A DNA stretch of 64,000 bases from a bacterium (GCA_020624805.1 JAHKVW010000006.1:47661-111660); one strand, 5' to 3'; counted from the stretch's first letter, positions 1 to 10,660 are shown. The notes: generated from the letters alone by a model not told the origin. Numbers and translations: made by a program.

Positions 1-1
1 T

Positions 2-1033
2 CATCTCGCGGGACGCAGACAGATCGAGCCTGCCGTTTTTCAAAACAGCGATCAGCTGCCCGACAGCACGCTTGACTTTTCGCAGGTGAAGGGTCAGGCG
101 GAGGCAAAACGCGCGTTGGAGATCGCCGCGGCGGGCGGGCATAACGTCCTGCTGATCGGCTCGCCCGGCGCGGGCAAAAGTATGCTTGCCAAACGCATGG
201 TGACGATCCTGCCCGAGATGACCTTTGAGGAGACCATCGAAACGACCAAGATCCATTCCATCGCCGGTACCCTGCCCAAGGGTTCGGGGTTGATCACGAT
301 GCGGCCGTTCCGCTCACCGCACCATACCGTCACGAGGGTAGGCATGACGGGCGGCGGTACCACGCCCAAGCCCGGCGAGATCTCGCTCGCGCATAACGGT
401 GTGCTGTTCCTCGATGAACTGCCCGAGTTCCAGCGCACGGCGCTGGAGGTGCTGCGCCAGCCGCTTGAGGACGGTGTGGTATCGATCTCCCGCGCGCACG
501 GCACCTATACTTATCCATCGGAATTCATGCTGATCGCCGCGATGAACCCCTGCCCCTGCGGCTACTATAATCATCCCAAAAAGCATTGCTCGTGCTCGGA
601 CGCAGCGGTGCATAAATACCTTAATCGTGTGTCGGGACCGCTGCTCGACCGCATCGACATCCATATCGAGGTGCCGCCGGTGGAGTATGACGATCTGACC
701 GCCAAAGGCGGTGAGGAACCATCCGCCGATATCCGCAAACGCGTCAACGCCGCGCGCGCGATCCAGACGGAGCGCTTTCGACAGTCAAAAACAAAGTGCA
801 ACGCCCATATCGAGGCGGCGATGTTCGAGGATGTTTGTCAGATCGACGACAAGGCGGATCGGATGCTCAAGGCGGCGTTCGATAAGCTCGGCATGACCGC
901 CCGCGCCTATGACCGCATCATGAAGGTAGCGCGCACCATTGCCGACCTCGACCAAAGCGAGGTCATCCGCGCGCCGCACATCAGCGAAGCGATCCAGTAT
1001 CGATCGCTCGACAGAAAATACTGGCATGAGTAA
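2..1033 (+). CDS. YifB/ComM family Mg-chelatase-like AAA+ ATPase (5' truncated by window edge)
   Basis: Walker A GSPGAGKSMLAKR, PFRSPHHT, GEISLAHNGVLFLDELPEF, AAMNPCPCGYY; frame open to window start. Confidence 0.93.
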   Translation, partial: HLAGRRQIEPAVFQNSDQLPDSTLDFSQVKGQAEAKRALEIAAAGGHNVLLIGSPGAGKSMLAKRMVTILPEMTFEETIETTKIHSIAGTLPKGSGLITMRPFRSPHHTVTRVGMTGGGTTPKPGEISLAHNGVLFLDELPEFQRTALEVLRQPLEDGVVSISRAHGTYTYPSEFMLIAAMNPCPCGYYNHPKKHCSCSDAAVHKYLNRVSGPLLDRIDIHIEVPPVEYDDLTAKGGEEPSADIRKRVNAARAIQTERFRQSKTKCNAHIEAAMFEDVCQIDDKADRMLKAAFDKLGMTARAYDRIMKVARTIADLDQSEVIRAPHISEAIQYRSLDRKYWHE

Positions 1034-1047
1034 AGGAGCAAAAGCAA

Positions 1048-1422
1048 ATGAAAAGAGAGCTGGGGATCGCCCGCTGCGGACTCGCCTGTTGCCTGTGCAG
1101 CGAAAACAAACATTGTAACGGCTGTGCCTCGGGAGAGTGTCCCGATAAGGATTGGTGTGAGAATCTGAAATGCTCTATGGAAAAGGGCTTTGCTCACTGC
1201 TTTGAATGTCAGGAGGACTGCCATAAGGGTTTACTGTCAAGGCTCAAGCCATATGGATTCACGCTGTTCGCGAAGCGTTACGGAGAAGAGGAATTGCTGA
1301 ACTGTCTTGAGCGTAACGAGAAAAACGGTATCGCTTATCACTGTGAAGGCATCGTCGGGGACTACGATCATTTTGATGACGTTGAAAAGCTGATCGCGTT
1401 CATCAAAGAAGGAAAGAGATAA
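1048..1422 (+). CDS. DUF3795-like cysteine-rich protein
   Basis: Short Cys-rich ORF (CGLACCLCSENKHCNGCASGECPDKDWC); RBS-like aaaggagc upstream. Confidence 0.6.
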   Translation: MKRELGIARCGLACCLCSENKHCNGCASGECPDKDWCENLKCSMEKGFAHCFECQEDCHKGLLSRLKPYGFTLFAKRYGEEELLNCLERNEKNGIAYHCEGIVGDYDHFDDVEKLIAFIKEGKR

Positions 1423-1464
1423 AAAATGAGGCAAGGCCGCAGCGTTTGCAGTCTTGCCTCTTGT

Positions 1465-2286
1465 TTATTTCAGCGCCTTTTTCGGGCATACCTTGGTACA
1501 TTCGTAGCATAAAATACATTCGGTGGCGTTTTTGCGCTTGCGGCTGTTGCTGTCGACCTCGACGTCCATGGGGCATACCTTTTTGCACTTGCCGCAGTGC
1601 ACGCATTTGCTCTCGTCACACTTGACGCGGATCAGGGAAAAGTAGCTCATCGGCTTTAAGAAAACCGTGATCGGACAGATGTATTTGCAAAACGCGCGGT
1701 TGTCTTTGAAAACGAACGCCAGAATGATGCCGACGGCATAATACAGGATGTTTCCGCCGAGGAACAGCCAGAACATGATGCGCTCGAGGTTGCCGACGTG
1801 CGTCAGGAACAGCGCCGCGACAAGGATCAGCGACAGGGCAAAGGTGATATAGCGGATGAAGCCGAGCTTTTTGCGCGGAGCCTGCGGGGTCTTATAGGGC
1901 AGCAGGTCGAGGATCATCGCCGTCCAGCACGCGTAGCCGCACCAGCCGCGTCCGAAGATCAGCGGGCCGAAGATCTTGGCGACGGCATAGTGGATGGTCG
2001 CCGCTTCAAAGACGCCGGTGAACAGATAGTACCAAAAGCCCTCGATCTGCATATTTTCATTGCAGATCAGACCGAGGTAGACCAGCATATAGCTGCCCAC
2101 CGCGAATTGTACGAATCGCCGCGCGTGTTTCCAACCGGCAATATACAGTGCCAGTCCGACCGCGATACAGACGCCGATATAGGAGAAGTTGAACAGATAG
2201 AACAGGTTGTCCATCGTCAGCCACAGGGTGATCGCGATCGCCTCGAATACGGCGAAAATAATCAAAACGGGAAGATATTTCTTCAT
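1465..2286 (-). CDS. 4Fe-4S binding membrane protein (NapH/CcoG-like)
   Basis: Several TM segments, CKYICPITVFLKP, two CxxCxxCxxxCP clusters at the C-terminus. Confidence 0.8.
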   Translation of the reverse strand: MKKYLPVLIIFAVFEAIAITLWLTMDNLFYLFNFSYIGVCIAVGLALYIAGWKHARRFVQFAVGSYMLVYLGLICNENMQIEGFWYYLFTGVFEAATIHYAVAKIFGPLIFGRGWCGYACWTAMILDLLPYKTPQAPRKKLGFIRYITFALSLILVAALFLTHVGNLERIMFWLFLGGNILYYAVGIILAFVFKDNRAFCKYICPITVFLKPMSYFSLIRVKCDESKCVHCGKCKKVCPMDVEVDSNSRKRKNATECILCYECTKVCPKKALK

Positions 2287-2544
2287 GATACGGATCCTTT
2301 CAGGGGGTTTGCTCCATCATTATAGTCGATTTGAGCGGACTGTGCAAGCCGGGAAAAAGCAAAATTGCGGAAGTGCGGAAAATAAGCGGAATTTGATTAC
2401 AAAATAATTACATAAAAGAATAATAAATATAGAAAAAGCATACAGACGGCAAGGATAAAAACATACAAAATCACTAAAAAAGATTACAAAACATTTTTTC
2501 GGTTGACTTTGCGCGGTCTTTGTATTATCGTATTGTATAAGCAG

Positions 2545-2700
2545 AATAGGATAGGTGCGTGAGATCCACGCCCGATTTCAACCTACATTTTGATTCATAC
2601 ACGGCATTGTCGTGTGGCATATATTCGGAGTCTCCGCTCGGGTTTTCGCTTTTGCGGGAATAGGATCGGAGCGCAAAAACAGAAACTAAAGAGAAGTTGT
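2545..2700 (+). ncRNA. Candidate structured RNA upstream of murA, possibly 6S RNA (ssrS)
   Basis: Intergenic, hairpins gcgtg-agatc-cacgc and acacg-gcattgt-cgtgt, CTCCG..CGGAG pairing; ggtgcgtg...cacgcccgatttcaacctac and ctccgctcgggtttt resemble remembered clostridial 6S sequences; not verified. Confidence 0.4.
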
Positions 2701-2716
2701 TAGGAAGTGTACAGAT

Positions 2717-4009
2717 TTGGAAAAGATAGTTATTAACGGCGGTAAGCCCTTATTCGGTGAAGTAACTGTCAGCGGTGCGAAAAACGCGGCGGTTGCGATC
2801 ATCCCCGCGGTAGTGCTGTGTGACGAGCCCTGCCGCATCGAGAACATCCCGAACATTTCCGACGTGTCGCTGATCGCGAATATCCTGCAGGATATGGGCG
2901 CGATGGTGCGCCGCGTCGATAAGAACACTTTGGATATCGACCCCAGACCCATCAACACTTGGGAGGCGACCCATGACGCGGTGCGTGGTATGCGCGCGTC
3001 CTATTATCTGTTGGGCGCGCTGTTGGGACGATTCCATAACGCGAAGGTCGCTCTGCCCGGCGGCTGTAACTTTGGTGTGCGTCCGATCGACCAGCACCTC
3101 AAGGGCTTTGCGATGATGGGCGCGCACAATGAGCTCGTCAACGGCGCGGTCATCGAGAGCACCACCTCCGGCTCCTTCCACGGCGCAAGAGTGTATTTCG
3201 ACACGGTATCGGTCGGCTCGACCATCAACCTGATGCTCGCCGCTGTCAAGGCGGAGGGTCAGACCATCCTCGAGAACGCCGCCAAGGAACCGCATATCGT
3301 TGATTTGGCGAACTTCCTCAACTCTATGGGCGCCAACATCCGCGGCGCCGGTACCGACGTCATCAAGATCCGCGGCGTGGATTATCTGCGCGGCGTTACC
3401 TATTCCATCATTCCCGACCAGATCGAGGCGGGCACCTATATGGCTGCCGCCGCCGCGACCAGAGGCAGGATCACGATCCGCAACATCACCCCGAAGCATC
3501 TTGAGAGCATCAGCTCCAAGCTCATGGAGATGGGCTGTGAGATCGAAGAATATGATGAGGCGGTCATCGTAGACGCGACCAAGCGTCCGCTCAACCGCGT
3601 CAACATCAAGACGATGCCTCACCCCGGTTTCCCGACCGACTGCCAGCCGCAGTTTGTCGCACTGCTGTCTACCGTCAAGGGAACCTCAATCGTGAATGAG
3701 AGCGTGTGGGATAACCGCTATCAGTATGTCAGCGAGCTCGTTCGCATGGGCGCGAAGATCTCTGTCGAGGGCAGACTCGCGATCATCGAGGGCGGTAAGC
3801 TGACCGGTGCTCCGGTCAAGGCGACCGACCTGCGTGCCGGCGCGGCGATGGTGATCGCCGGACTGGTGGCAGACGGCACCACAAGCATCTCGAACATCAA
3901 TTACATCGAACGCGGTTATTCGGATGTGGTCACCAAGTTCCAGAGCTTAGGCGCGGATATCAAGAAGATCTATCTTCCCGATCACAAGCACATCGCGACA
4001 ACAGCTTAA
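2717..4009 (+). CDS. murA: UDP-N-acetylglucosamine 1-carboxyvinyltransferase
   Basis: GGKPLFGEVTVSGAKNAAVAIIPA, PGGCNFGVRPIDQHLKGF, DLRAGAAMVIAGL; start TTG. Confidence 0.95.
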   Translation: MEKIVINGGKPLFGEVTVSGAKNAAVAIIPAVVLCDEPCRIENIPNISDVSLIANILQDMGAMVRRVDKNTLDIDPRPINTWEATHDAVRGMRASYYLLGALLGRFHNAKVALPGGCNFGVRPIDQHLKGFAMMGAHNELVNGAVIESTTSGSFHGARVYFDTVSVGSTINLMLAAVKAEGQTILENAAKEPHIVDLANFLNSMGANIRGAGTDVIKIRGVDYLRGVTYSIIPDQIEAGTYMAAAAATRGRITIRNITPKHLESISSKLMEMGCEIEEYDEAVIVDATKRPLNRVNIKTMPHPGFPTDCQPQFVALLSTVKGTSIVNESVWDNRYQYVSELVRMGAKISVEGRLAIIEGGKLTGAPVKATDLRAGAAMVIAGLVADGTTSISNINYIERGYSDVVTKFQSLGADIKKIYLPDHKHIATTA

Positions 4010-4020
4010 TCAAAGATTTG

Positions 4021-4047
4021 AAAAAGCCACCTCAGGGTGGCTTTTCT
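4021..4047 (+). terminator. Rho-independent terminator after murA
   Basis: aaaaagccacctcagggtggcttttct. Confidence 0.85.
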
Positions 4048-4125
4048 AATGAGTAATGAATTCTGAAAAAACGGTGGGCTGTGTTCGCACCCGAATGGCA
4101 GTTTTTTGAAGGGAATTATACATCA

Positions 4126-4914
4126 ATGGCTAAAATCGTACCGCTCTTCTCGTCGAGCAAGGGCAATTCCTATTACATACAGGGCAACGGCTCCGCGATC
4201 CTGATCGACGCGGGCCGCAACCTCAAACAGATCGAGCTGGCGCTTTCCGCGAACGATCTTTCACTTCGCAACGTCGGCGCGATCTTTGTCACGCATGAAC
4301 ATTCCGACCACATCAGCGCGCTCAAGGTGCTGCTCAAGCGCTATGATATCCCGCTCTACACCTCCCGCGGTACGCTCGAATATCTGACGCAAAACGACAA
4401 GGTGCCCGCGACGGCAAGCCTGAACGTAATCGAGGAAATCATCGAGACAGATGACTTTCGCGTTCAGCGCGTCGCGACCTCGCATGACGCGGCGGAGCCC
4501 TGCGGTTACTTCATCACCACACCCGACGGGCGGAGGGTGAGCGTCGTGACAGACACGGGTTATCTGACCGATGACGCGCGCACGGCGATCTCCCGCTCCC
4601 ATCTCGCGGTCGTTGAATCCAACCACGATATCGATATGCTTCGTGAGGGGATGTATCCGTATATCTTGAAGAAGCGCATCCTGTCCGCTAACGGACGCCT
4701 GAGCAACGCCGCCTTTGCGGAGGCGATGCCCGATTTTGTCGGCGCGGGACTTACGCGGATCATCCTCGGACACCTGAGTGAGGAGAACAACACGCCGCAC
4801 CTCGCGCTGAATGAAACGGTCGATTCGCTCAACCACGCGGGAATGGTGCTGAACGCCGACTATACGCTGGACGTCGCACCCGTCGTCACCAACGGAAAAT
4901 CCGTGATTTTTTGA
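4126..4914 (+). CDS. MBL-fold metallo-hydrolase (WalJ/YycJ-like)
   Basis: FVTHEHSDHISALKVL, GHLSEENNTPHLAL; ATG at 4126 preferred. Confidence 0.9.
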   Translation: MAKIVPLFSSSKGNSYYIQGNGSAILIDAGRNLKQIELALSANDLSLRNVGAIFVTHEHSDHISALKVLLKRYDIPLYTSRGTLEYLTQNDKVPATASLNVIEEIIETDDFRVQRVATSHDAAEPCGYFITTPDGRRVSVVTDTGYLTDDARTAISRSHLAVVESNHDIDMLREGMYPYILKKRILSANGRLSNAAFAEAMPDFVGAGLTRIILGHLSEENNTPHLALNETVDSLNHAGMVLNADYTLDVAPVVTNGKSVIF

Positions 4915-5097
4915 TGGTAGGGTGCGGTGATGTATCATATAACAGAAGGCAGTCTTTCGTAAAAAGGCAACCCTCCGACCAATTTGCCTCAGTCGGCAAA
5001 TTGCCCACCTCCCTTAGAAAAGGGAGGCTGATAAGCGTACCGTATATAACAAAACCCTATATAGGGTTCGGCGGGAGCAAGCCCCCGCCCTACAGGA

Positions 5098-5586
5098 GTG
5101 ATCCCAATGCTTACGATCAATATCATCTGCGTCGGCAAGCTCAAGGAGCGGTATTGGCGCGACGCGGTCGAAGAATACAGCAAGCGGATGAAGCCGCTGT
5201 GCAAACTGAATATCGTGGAACTCAGTGAAGAACGCGTGGGTGATGATCCGTCCGACGCGCAGATCAGGCACACGATCACCGCTGAAAGCGAGCGGATCAT
5301 GCAGAAGCTCGGCAAGGGCGACTATGTGATCGCGATGTGCGTGGAGGGAAAGAACATCAGCTCCGAGGAGCTGTCGCAGAGGATCGAAGAAACCTGTTTG
5401 ACGCACAGCACGATCGACCTGATTATCGGCGGCAGCTGGGGACTGAGCGATGAGCTCAAAGCGCTCGCGGATATGAAGCTCAGCATGGGGAAGATGACCT
5501 TTCCGCATCAGCTGTGCCGCGTGATGCTGCTCGAACAGCTCTACCGCGCGTTCCAGATCAGTAAGGGGACAAAATACCATAAATAA
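5098..5586 (+). CDS. rlmH: 23S rRNA (pseudouridine1915-N3)-methyltransferase
   Basis: INIICVGKLKERYWRDAVEEYSKR, IGGSWGLSDE, HQLCRVMLLEQLYRAFQI. Confidence 0.95.
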   Translation: MIPMLTINIICVGKLKERYWRDAVEEYSKRMKPLCKLNIVELSEERVGDDPSDAQIRHTITAESERIMQKLGKGDYVIAMCVEGKNISSEELSQRIEETCLTHSTIDLIIGGSWGLSDELKALADMKLSMGKMTFPHQLCRVMLLEQLYRAFQISKGTKYHK

Positions 5587-5739
5587 TGAGGAATTAGTAA
5601 TTAGTAATTAGGAATGAATGGTGGGCAGAGCCCACACCCATTGATAAAAGGAACTGTAACGATTCAATCCCCGCTGTTAGAATCCAAAACGCGAAGCGTT
5701 TCCCGCAATTCCTAATTCCTAACTCCTAATTCCTAATTG
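5585..5739. repeat. Family C element between rlmH and rqcH
   Basis: aatgaggaattagtaattag...ggtgggcagagcccacaccc...aacgcgaagcgtttcccgcaattcctaattcctaactcctaattcctaatt. Confidence 0.85.
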
Positions 5740-5754
5740 AATCGAGGTGAAAAC

Positions 5755-7443
5755 ATGGCATTTGACGGAATCATGATGACGATGGTGCGGCGCGAGATGA
5801 GCGACGTGCTGATCTCTTCGCGCGTCAGTCAGATCTATCAGCCGGCGCGTGACGAATTGGTATTTGCTTTCCGCACGCAGGAGGGTACAAAGAAGGTGCT
5901 GATCCGCCTGTCGGATTCCGCGCGCGTGCATATCTCCGCCTGTTCCATCGAGAATCCTCCCGTACCGCCGATGCTGTGTATGCTTTTGAGAAAGCGTCTC
6001 GGCGGCGCAAGGCTCAGCGATATCACCCAGCCGAAGAACGAGCGTGTGATGTGCCTGCATTTTGAGGCGGTCAATGAGATCGGTGACCGTGAACAGCTGC
6101 GGCTGTATATCGAGATCATGGGACGGTACTCCAACGCCGTGCTCACCGACGGTGAGGACAGGGTGATCGATACTGTGAGAAGGATCGATTTTTCCGTATC
6201 CGAGGAGCGCGTATTGCTCCCGAAGATGCCGTATGAGCTGCCGCGTATGCAGGATAAGCTGTGTATCGAAGAATGTACGGCCGAAGAGATCGTCGAGCGG
6301 ATCGAGGCGCTGGGCGGCGATGACCGCGCGGTATTGAACACCATCCAAGGCACTTCGCCGATGGTCGCGCGCGAGATCTGTTTCCGCGCTGCAGATAGTG
6401 ATATGCTCACGCAGGTGCGGGCGCTCCAAGAGATGGTCACATCCGGCAGGGGAGAGCCGACCTTGATCGATAAGGCGGACGGCTCGCCGATGGATTTTTG
6501 CTTTATGGATGTGCAACAATACGAGGGCGCGCTGAATGTCCGACATTTCGATACCTACAGCGAGCTGCTCGACACCTTCTTTTCCGATCGCGACCGTATC
6601 GCGCGGATGAAGGCGAAATCCGCCGATATCGGCAAGCTGCTGAGCAATACTATCGACCGCCTGTCGCGCAAGATCAATCTGCAAAGAGCGGATCTGAAAA
6701 AATGCGCCGACCGTGAACAACTGCGGATCAAGGGCGATCTGTTGCAGGCGAACCTGTACCGCATTGAGCGCGGAGCGACTGCCGTAACGGTAGAGAACTT
6801 CTATGCCGAGGACAACGCGCCGATAACGATCCGTCTCAATCCCACGATCTCTCCCGCAATGAATGCCCAGCGATTCTATAAAGAGTATAACAAGGCAAAA
6901 ACGCGTGAAACGATGCTCACCGAGCAGATCGAAAAGGCGACGGAGGAGCTCAGCTACATTGAGAGCGTGCAGGATGAGCTGTCCCGCTGTGAGACGGAAT
7001 CGGAGCTGTCCGCGATCCGCGCGGAGCTGAGAGAACAGGGATATATCAAGGCGCAAAAGGGGAATGTCAAGCGCAAGGATAAGCCCCTGCCGCCGATCGA
7101 ATACACAAGCTCCGACGGGTTCAGGGTTTTGGTCGGCAGGAACAATAAGCAGAATGATCTTTTGACGCTGAAAACAGCGCAAAAGAATGATATGTGGCTG
7201 CACACCAAGGGCATCCACGGCACACATGTCATCATTTGCGCCGAGGGCAAAGAGATCAGCGATACCGCGATCATGGAGGCGGCACAGATCGCCGCCGCTC
7301 ACAGCAAGGGCAGGGACAGCACGCAGGTGCCGGTCGATTACACCCGCGTCAAAAATGTGAGCAAGCCCAACGGCGCTCTGCCCGGCAAGGTGATCTACGT
7401 GCGTTACAACACGGTGTACGTCAAGCCGCACATACCTTCCTGA
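5755..7443 (+). CDS. rqcH: NFACT-family protein (RqcH/FbpA-like)
   Basis: MAFDGIMMTMVRREM N-terminus, NDMWLHTKGIHGTHVII C-terminal NFACT-R motif. Confidence 0.9.
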   Translation: MAFDGIMMTMVRREMSDVLISSRVSQIYQPARDELVFAFRTQEGTKKVLIRLSDSARVHISACSIENPPVPPMLCMLLRKRLGGARLSDITQPKNERVMCLHFEAVNEIGDREQLRLYIEIMGRYSNAVLTDGEDRVIDTVRRIDFSVSEERVLLPKMPYELPRMQDKLCIEECTAEEIVERIEALGGDDRAVLNTIQGTSPMVAREICFRAADSDMLTQVRALQEMVTSGRGEPTLIDKADGSPMDFCFMDVQQYEGALNVRHFDTYSELLDTFFSDRDRIARMKAKSADIGKLLSNTIDRLSRKINLQRADLKKCADREQLRIKGDLLQANLYRIERGATAVTVENFYAEDNAPITIRLNPTISPAMNAQRFYKEYNKAKTRETMLTEQIEKATEELSYIESVQDELSRCETESELSAIRAELREQGYIKAQKGNVKRKDKPLPPIEYTSSDGFRVLVGRNNKQNDLLTLKTAQKNDMWLHTKGIHGTHVIICAEGKEISDTAIMEAAQIAAAHSKGRDSTQVPVDYTRVKNVSKPNGALPGKVIYVRYNTVYVKPHIPS

Positions 7444-7458
7444 CGACAGGAGAAGAAC

Positions 7459-7953
7459 ATGGATCAAGATTGTTGTTTTACAGAGGGAAAGAATTGGTTC
7501 CGGTACAGAGTCGGCGCGATCATCATTGAGGACGGATGCGTCCTGCTGGTCGGAAACGAAAAGGAAGATTATCTCTATTCCGTCGGTGGCGGCGTCCGGC
7601 ACGGCGAAACAGCTCGACAGGCTGTTTTGCGCGAGGTATTCGAGGAAACGGGCGTTCGGTATGAGATCGATCGGCTTGCCGTTGTTCACGAGAATTTCTG
7701 GAACGGTGACGGCGCTTATGACAAAGGCTTATCCTGTCATGAGATCTCGCTGTATTTCTTAATGAAACCGCGCGGCACACAGGAGCTGAACAGCGACAGC
7801 TATACCCATTTCAACGATAAAGAAAGCATGGTTTGGATTCCGATAGATGAGCTGAACCACTATCGCTTCTATCCCTCGTTTTTAAAGGATTATCTAAACA
7901 CGGAGCACGACGCGGTCGAGCATATCGTGACGGATGAAAGAACAAAACAATAA
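7459..7953 (+). CDS. NUDIX hydrolase
   Basis: Nudix box GGGVRHGETARQAVLREVFEETGV. Confidence 0.92.
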   Translation: MDQDCCFTEGKNWFRYRVGAIIIEDGCVLLVGNEKEDYLYSVGGGVRHGETARQAVLREVFEETGVRYEIDRLAVVHENFWNGDGAYDKGLSCHEISLYFLMKPRGTQELNSDSYTHFNDKESMVWIPIDELNHYRFYPSFLKDYLNTEHDAVEHIVTDERTKQ

Positions 7954-8175
7954 AATTGTTTTTGGTGATTTTATATGCACAGAAGCGGGAAGTATTGTAT
8001 ACTTTGCCGATTTTGTGCATTTTTCTTTTTATTTTCTTTTTGGGAAAATAATTGACTTTTCGATTTAGTATTATTATCGTAGGGTAATTTGAAAACACCC
8101 TATATAACAGAATAGAGTATCGCCCCCCGCGATACCCGCATTTCAGCTTGATTTCTCAGCAAAAAGCTGCAAAAA

Positions 8176-9837
8176 ATGGAGTTCAAAATGAGTATAGTGT
8201 TTACTTTATTCAAGGTGCTCGGAGGACTGGGACTTTTCTTCCTCGGTATGAAGTACATGGGAGAAGGTCTCGAGCTTGCCGCAGGTAACAAGCTGCGTAC
8301 CCTGCTCGAAAAGATCACCTCCAACCGATTCCTCGGGATGTTGGTCGGTCTGGCTGTCACCGCCGTGATCCAAAGCTCGTCGGCGACCGACGCGATGGTG
8401 GTCGGCTTTACCAACGCGGGTTTGATGGAGCTGTCACAGACGGTTGGTATCCTCTTCGGCGCGAAGATCGGTACCTGTGTGACCTCGGTGCTGTTGTCAT
8501 TTGACATCAAGAGCATCGTCCCGCTGTTTATCTTCCTCGGCGTTATCGTGATGATGTTCGCCAAGAAGAACAAGTATAAGTATTACGGACAGATCCTCGC
8601 CGGCTTCGGTATCCTCTTCTTCGGTATGGATATGATGTCCGGCGCGCTCAAGACGCTGAATGAAAACGGCTTGATCGACGGGATCCTGTCGAGCGTCAAT
8701 AATCCGTTCGTCGGTATCCTGCTCGGCACGGCGGTCACCGCTGTGATCCAGAGCTCGTCCGCTTCCGTCGGTATCCTGATGGCGTTGGCTTCCGCAGGCG
8801 CGATCAATATCGATCAGGCGATCTTCATCGTATTCGGCATGAACCTCGGTGCGACTGTTCCGGCGTTCCTTTCCGCCGCAGGCGCAAAGCGCAACGCAAA
8901 GCAGGTCGCGGTTCTGAATATGCTGATCACGTTGACCGGTGTGATCATCCTGACGCCGCTGACGATGCTGCTCCCCGTAGCGGATACCATCCAAAAGCTA
9001 TTGCCCGCCAGTGCCGCAGCGCAGATCTCAGCCGCTCATATCTTCTTTAACGTAGCGATGACGATCATCCTGCTGCCGTTCGCGTCCTTGCTGGTCAAGC
9101 TGACTCAGAAGATCCTTCCCTACGAGGAGGATCCGGAAAAGGACAAGATGGCGGTCGAATATATCGACAACCGTATTCTGACCACCCCTCCCATGGCGGT
9201 GCTGCAGTGTGAAAAAGAAGTCGCGCGCATGAGCCGTCTGGTGCAGAAGAACTATAACCGCGCGATGATCGCGTTCTTCGATCGGGACAAGGAATCGATC
9301 GACAAGGTGATCGACCGGGAGAAGGTCATCGACTATCTCTCCAAGGAGATCACCGACTATATCGTGAAGATCAACGCCCTTGATCTGGATGATCACGACA
9401 GACAGATCGTCGCGGCGATGTACAGCGCGATCCAGGATCTGGAGCGTATCGGCGACCATGCCGAGAACATCGTTGAATATGTGCGTTCTATTATCGAAAA
9501 CAACCTCTCCTTCTCCGATACGGCGATGGGGGAGATGCGCGATATCAGCGACAAGTGCCGCAGCCTGATGGAGCTGAGCTTTGCGATGTTCAACGCGCAG
9601 GGCGGTTCACCCGAGCTGATCGAGCGTATCATCCAGGCGGAGGACAGCGTGGATGACTGCAAGGATGATTACAAGCAGAACCACATCCAGCGCATGAACA
9701 AGGGCGAGTGCAACGCCGAGGCGGGCACGACCTTCTTGAATATGCTGATCGATATCGAGCGTATCGGCGACCACGCGATCAACGTAGCGTTCGCGATCCC
9801 GAACAGACAGAAGAGCGTCATTACTGCCGCTGTCTGA
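8176..9837 (+). CDS. Na/Pi cotransporter family protein with C-terminal PhoU-like domain
   Basis: Duplicated TAVIQSSSATDAM / TAVIQSSSASVG motifs; PhoU-like RIGDHAENI. Confidence 0.93.
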   Translation: MEFKMSIVFTLFKVLGGLGLFFLGMKYMGEGLELAAGNKLRTLLEKITSNRFLGMLVGLAVTAVIQSSSATDAMVVGFTNAGLMELSQTVGILFGAKIGTCVTSVLLSFDIKSIVPLFIFLGVIVMMFAKKNKYKYYGQILAGFGILFFGMDMMSGALKTLNENGLIDGILSSVNNPFVGILLGTAVTAVIQSSSASVGILMALASAGAINIDQAIFIVFGMNLGATVPAFLSAAGAKRNAKQVAVLNMLITLTGVIILTPLTMLLPVADTIQKLLPASAAAQISAAHIFFNVAMTIILLPFASLLVKLTQKILPYEEDPEKDKMAVEYIDNRILTTPPMAVLQCEKEVARMSRLVQKNYNRAMIAFFDRDKESIDKVIDREKVIDYLSKEITDYIVKINALDLDDHDRQIVAAMYSAIQDLERIGDHAENIVEYVRSIIENNLSFSDTAMGEMRDISDKCRSLMELSFAMFNAQGGSPELIERIIQAEDSVDDCKDDYKQNHIQRMNKGECNAEAGTTFLNMLIDIERIGDHAINVAFAIPNRQKSVITAAV

Positions 9838-9859
9838 TCATATAACTGAATAAAGAATG

Positions 9860-9899
9860 ATCGGCGGTGAGTGCTGTACTCACCGCCGATTTTGTTTTT
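9860..9899 (+). terminator. Terminator after Na/Pi cotransporter
   Basis: atcggcggtgagtgctgtactcaccgccgat + T-rich tail. Confidence 0.85.
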
Positions 9900-9903
9900 G
9901 TAT

Positions 9904-9962
9904 CGTCATTGCGAAGCCCCTTGACGCGCGTGTCAAGGGGCTGTGGTAATCTCAACCGATCG
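9904..9962 (+). repeat. Family D element
   Basis: gtcattgcgaagccccttgacgcgcgtgtcaaggggctgtggtaatctcaaccgatcg. Confidence 0.8.
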
Positions 9963-9975
9963 TTTATCGATACGA

Positions 9976-10659
9976 TTATTTGATTTTCAGTGTGCGCAGA
10001 TAGGTTTTTTGCTCCGCGGTGATGCGGTAGCTCTCCACCGCCTTTTGGATCGTTTTATTATGTACCCACGGCTCCAGCCGTCGCCCGGTCAGATAGGGCA
10101 GAACAGCGTCATACTGCTTGGCGAGTGCGGTAGCGAAATACCATGCCTGCATCATGCGGACGTAGTATTCTTTGCTGTGTACCGCGGCGACCATATCGGG
10201 ATAGCGGGTCGCAAAGCGGTCATTGAGGAAATAGTTCATCAGACAGAGGATGCCGTAGCGTACGGTGTAGGGGTGGTCGTCCTTCAGCCACCGGTCGATA
10301 TGCGGCAGGAGTCGCTCGGGGTCGCGGTCGAACGCCTTGAAGCGCATGGAGTCGGTCAGCGCCCAGCTGTTGAGATACGGCAACAGGCGATCTGCCTGTT
10401 GTAATGCTTCGTCAAAGTCCTTGATGCAGCCGATGATGAAGCTATGGAGCTGGTATTCTTCAAAGTATTCATGTGGGAGAATGTCGATAAAATCCGCCGC
10501 TTCATCCGTCCCTTTCAGCTCCTTGGCGAGCGCCCTGAGCGCAGGGATCCGTATGCCGATGATGGTATCGGGGTCGACAGACGGATTCAGCTTGACGGAG
10601 CCTGCTTGATAGCCTTTATCCTGCATACTGAACAAACGTGTTTGTGTTTCAGTCATCAT
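9976..10659 (-). CDS. DNA alkylation repair (AlkD-like HEAT) protein
   Basis: GIRIPALRALAKEL, YVRMMQAWYFATALAK; ORF-track N-terminal extension is repeat-derived, so start placed at 10659/10656. Confidence 0.85.
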   Translation of the reverse strand: MMTETQTRLFSMQDKGYQAGSVKLNPSVDPDTIIGIRIPALRALAKELKGTDEAADFIDILPHEYFEEYQLHSFIIGCIKDFDEALQQADRLLPYLNSWALTDSMRFKAFDRDPERLLPHIDRWLKDDHPYTVRYGILCLMNYFLNDRFATRYPDMVAAVHSKEYYVRMMQAWYFATALAKQYDAVLPYLTGRRLEPWVHNKTIQKAVESYRITAEQKTYLRTLKIK

Positions 10660-10660
10660 T

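Noticed and set aside
5719-7689. 656-aa minus-strand ORF opposite rqcH/NUDIX
   Set aside because: Antisense shadow ORF produced by codon bias; the plus strand has clear NFACT and Nudix motifs
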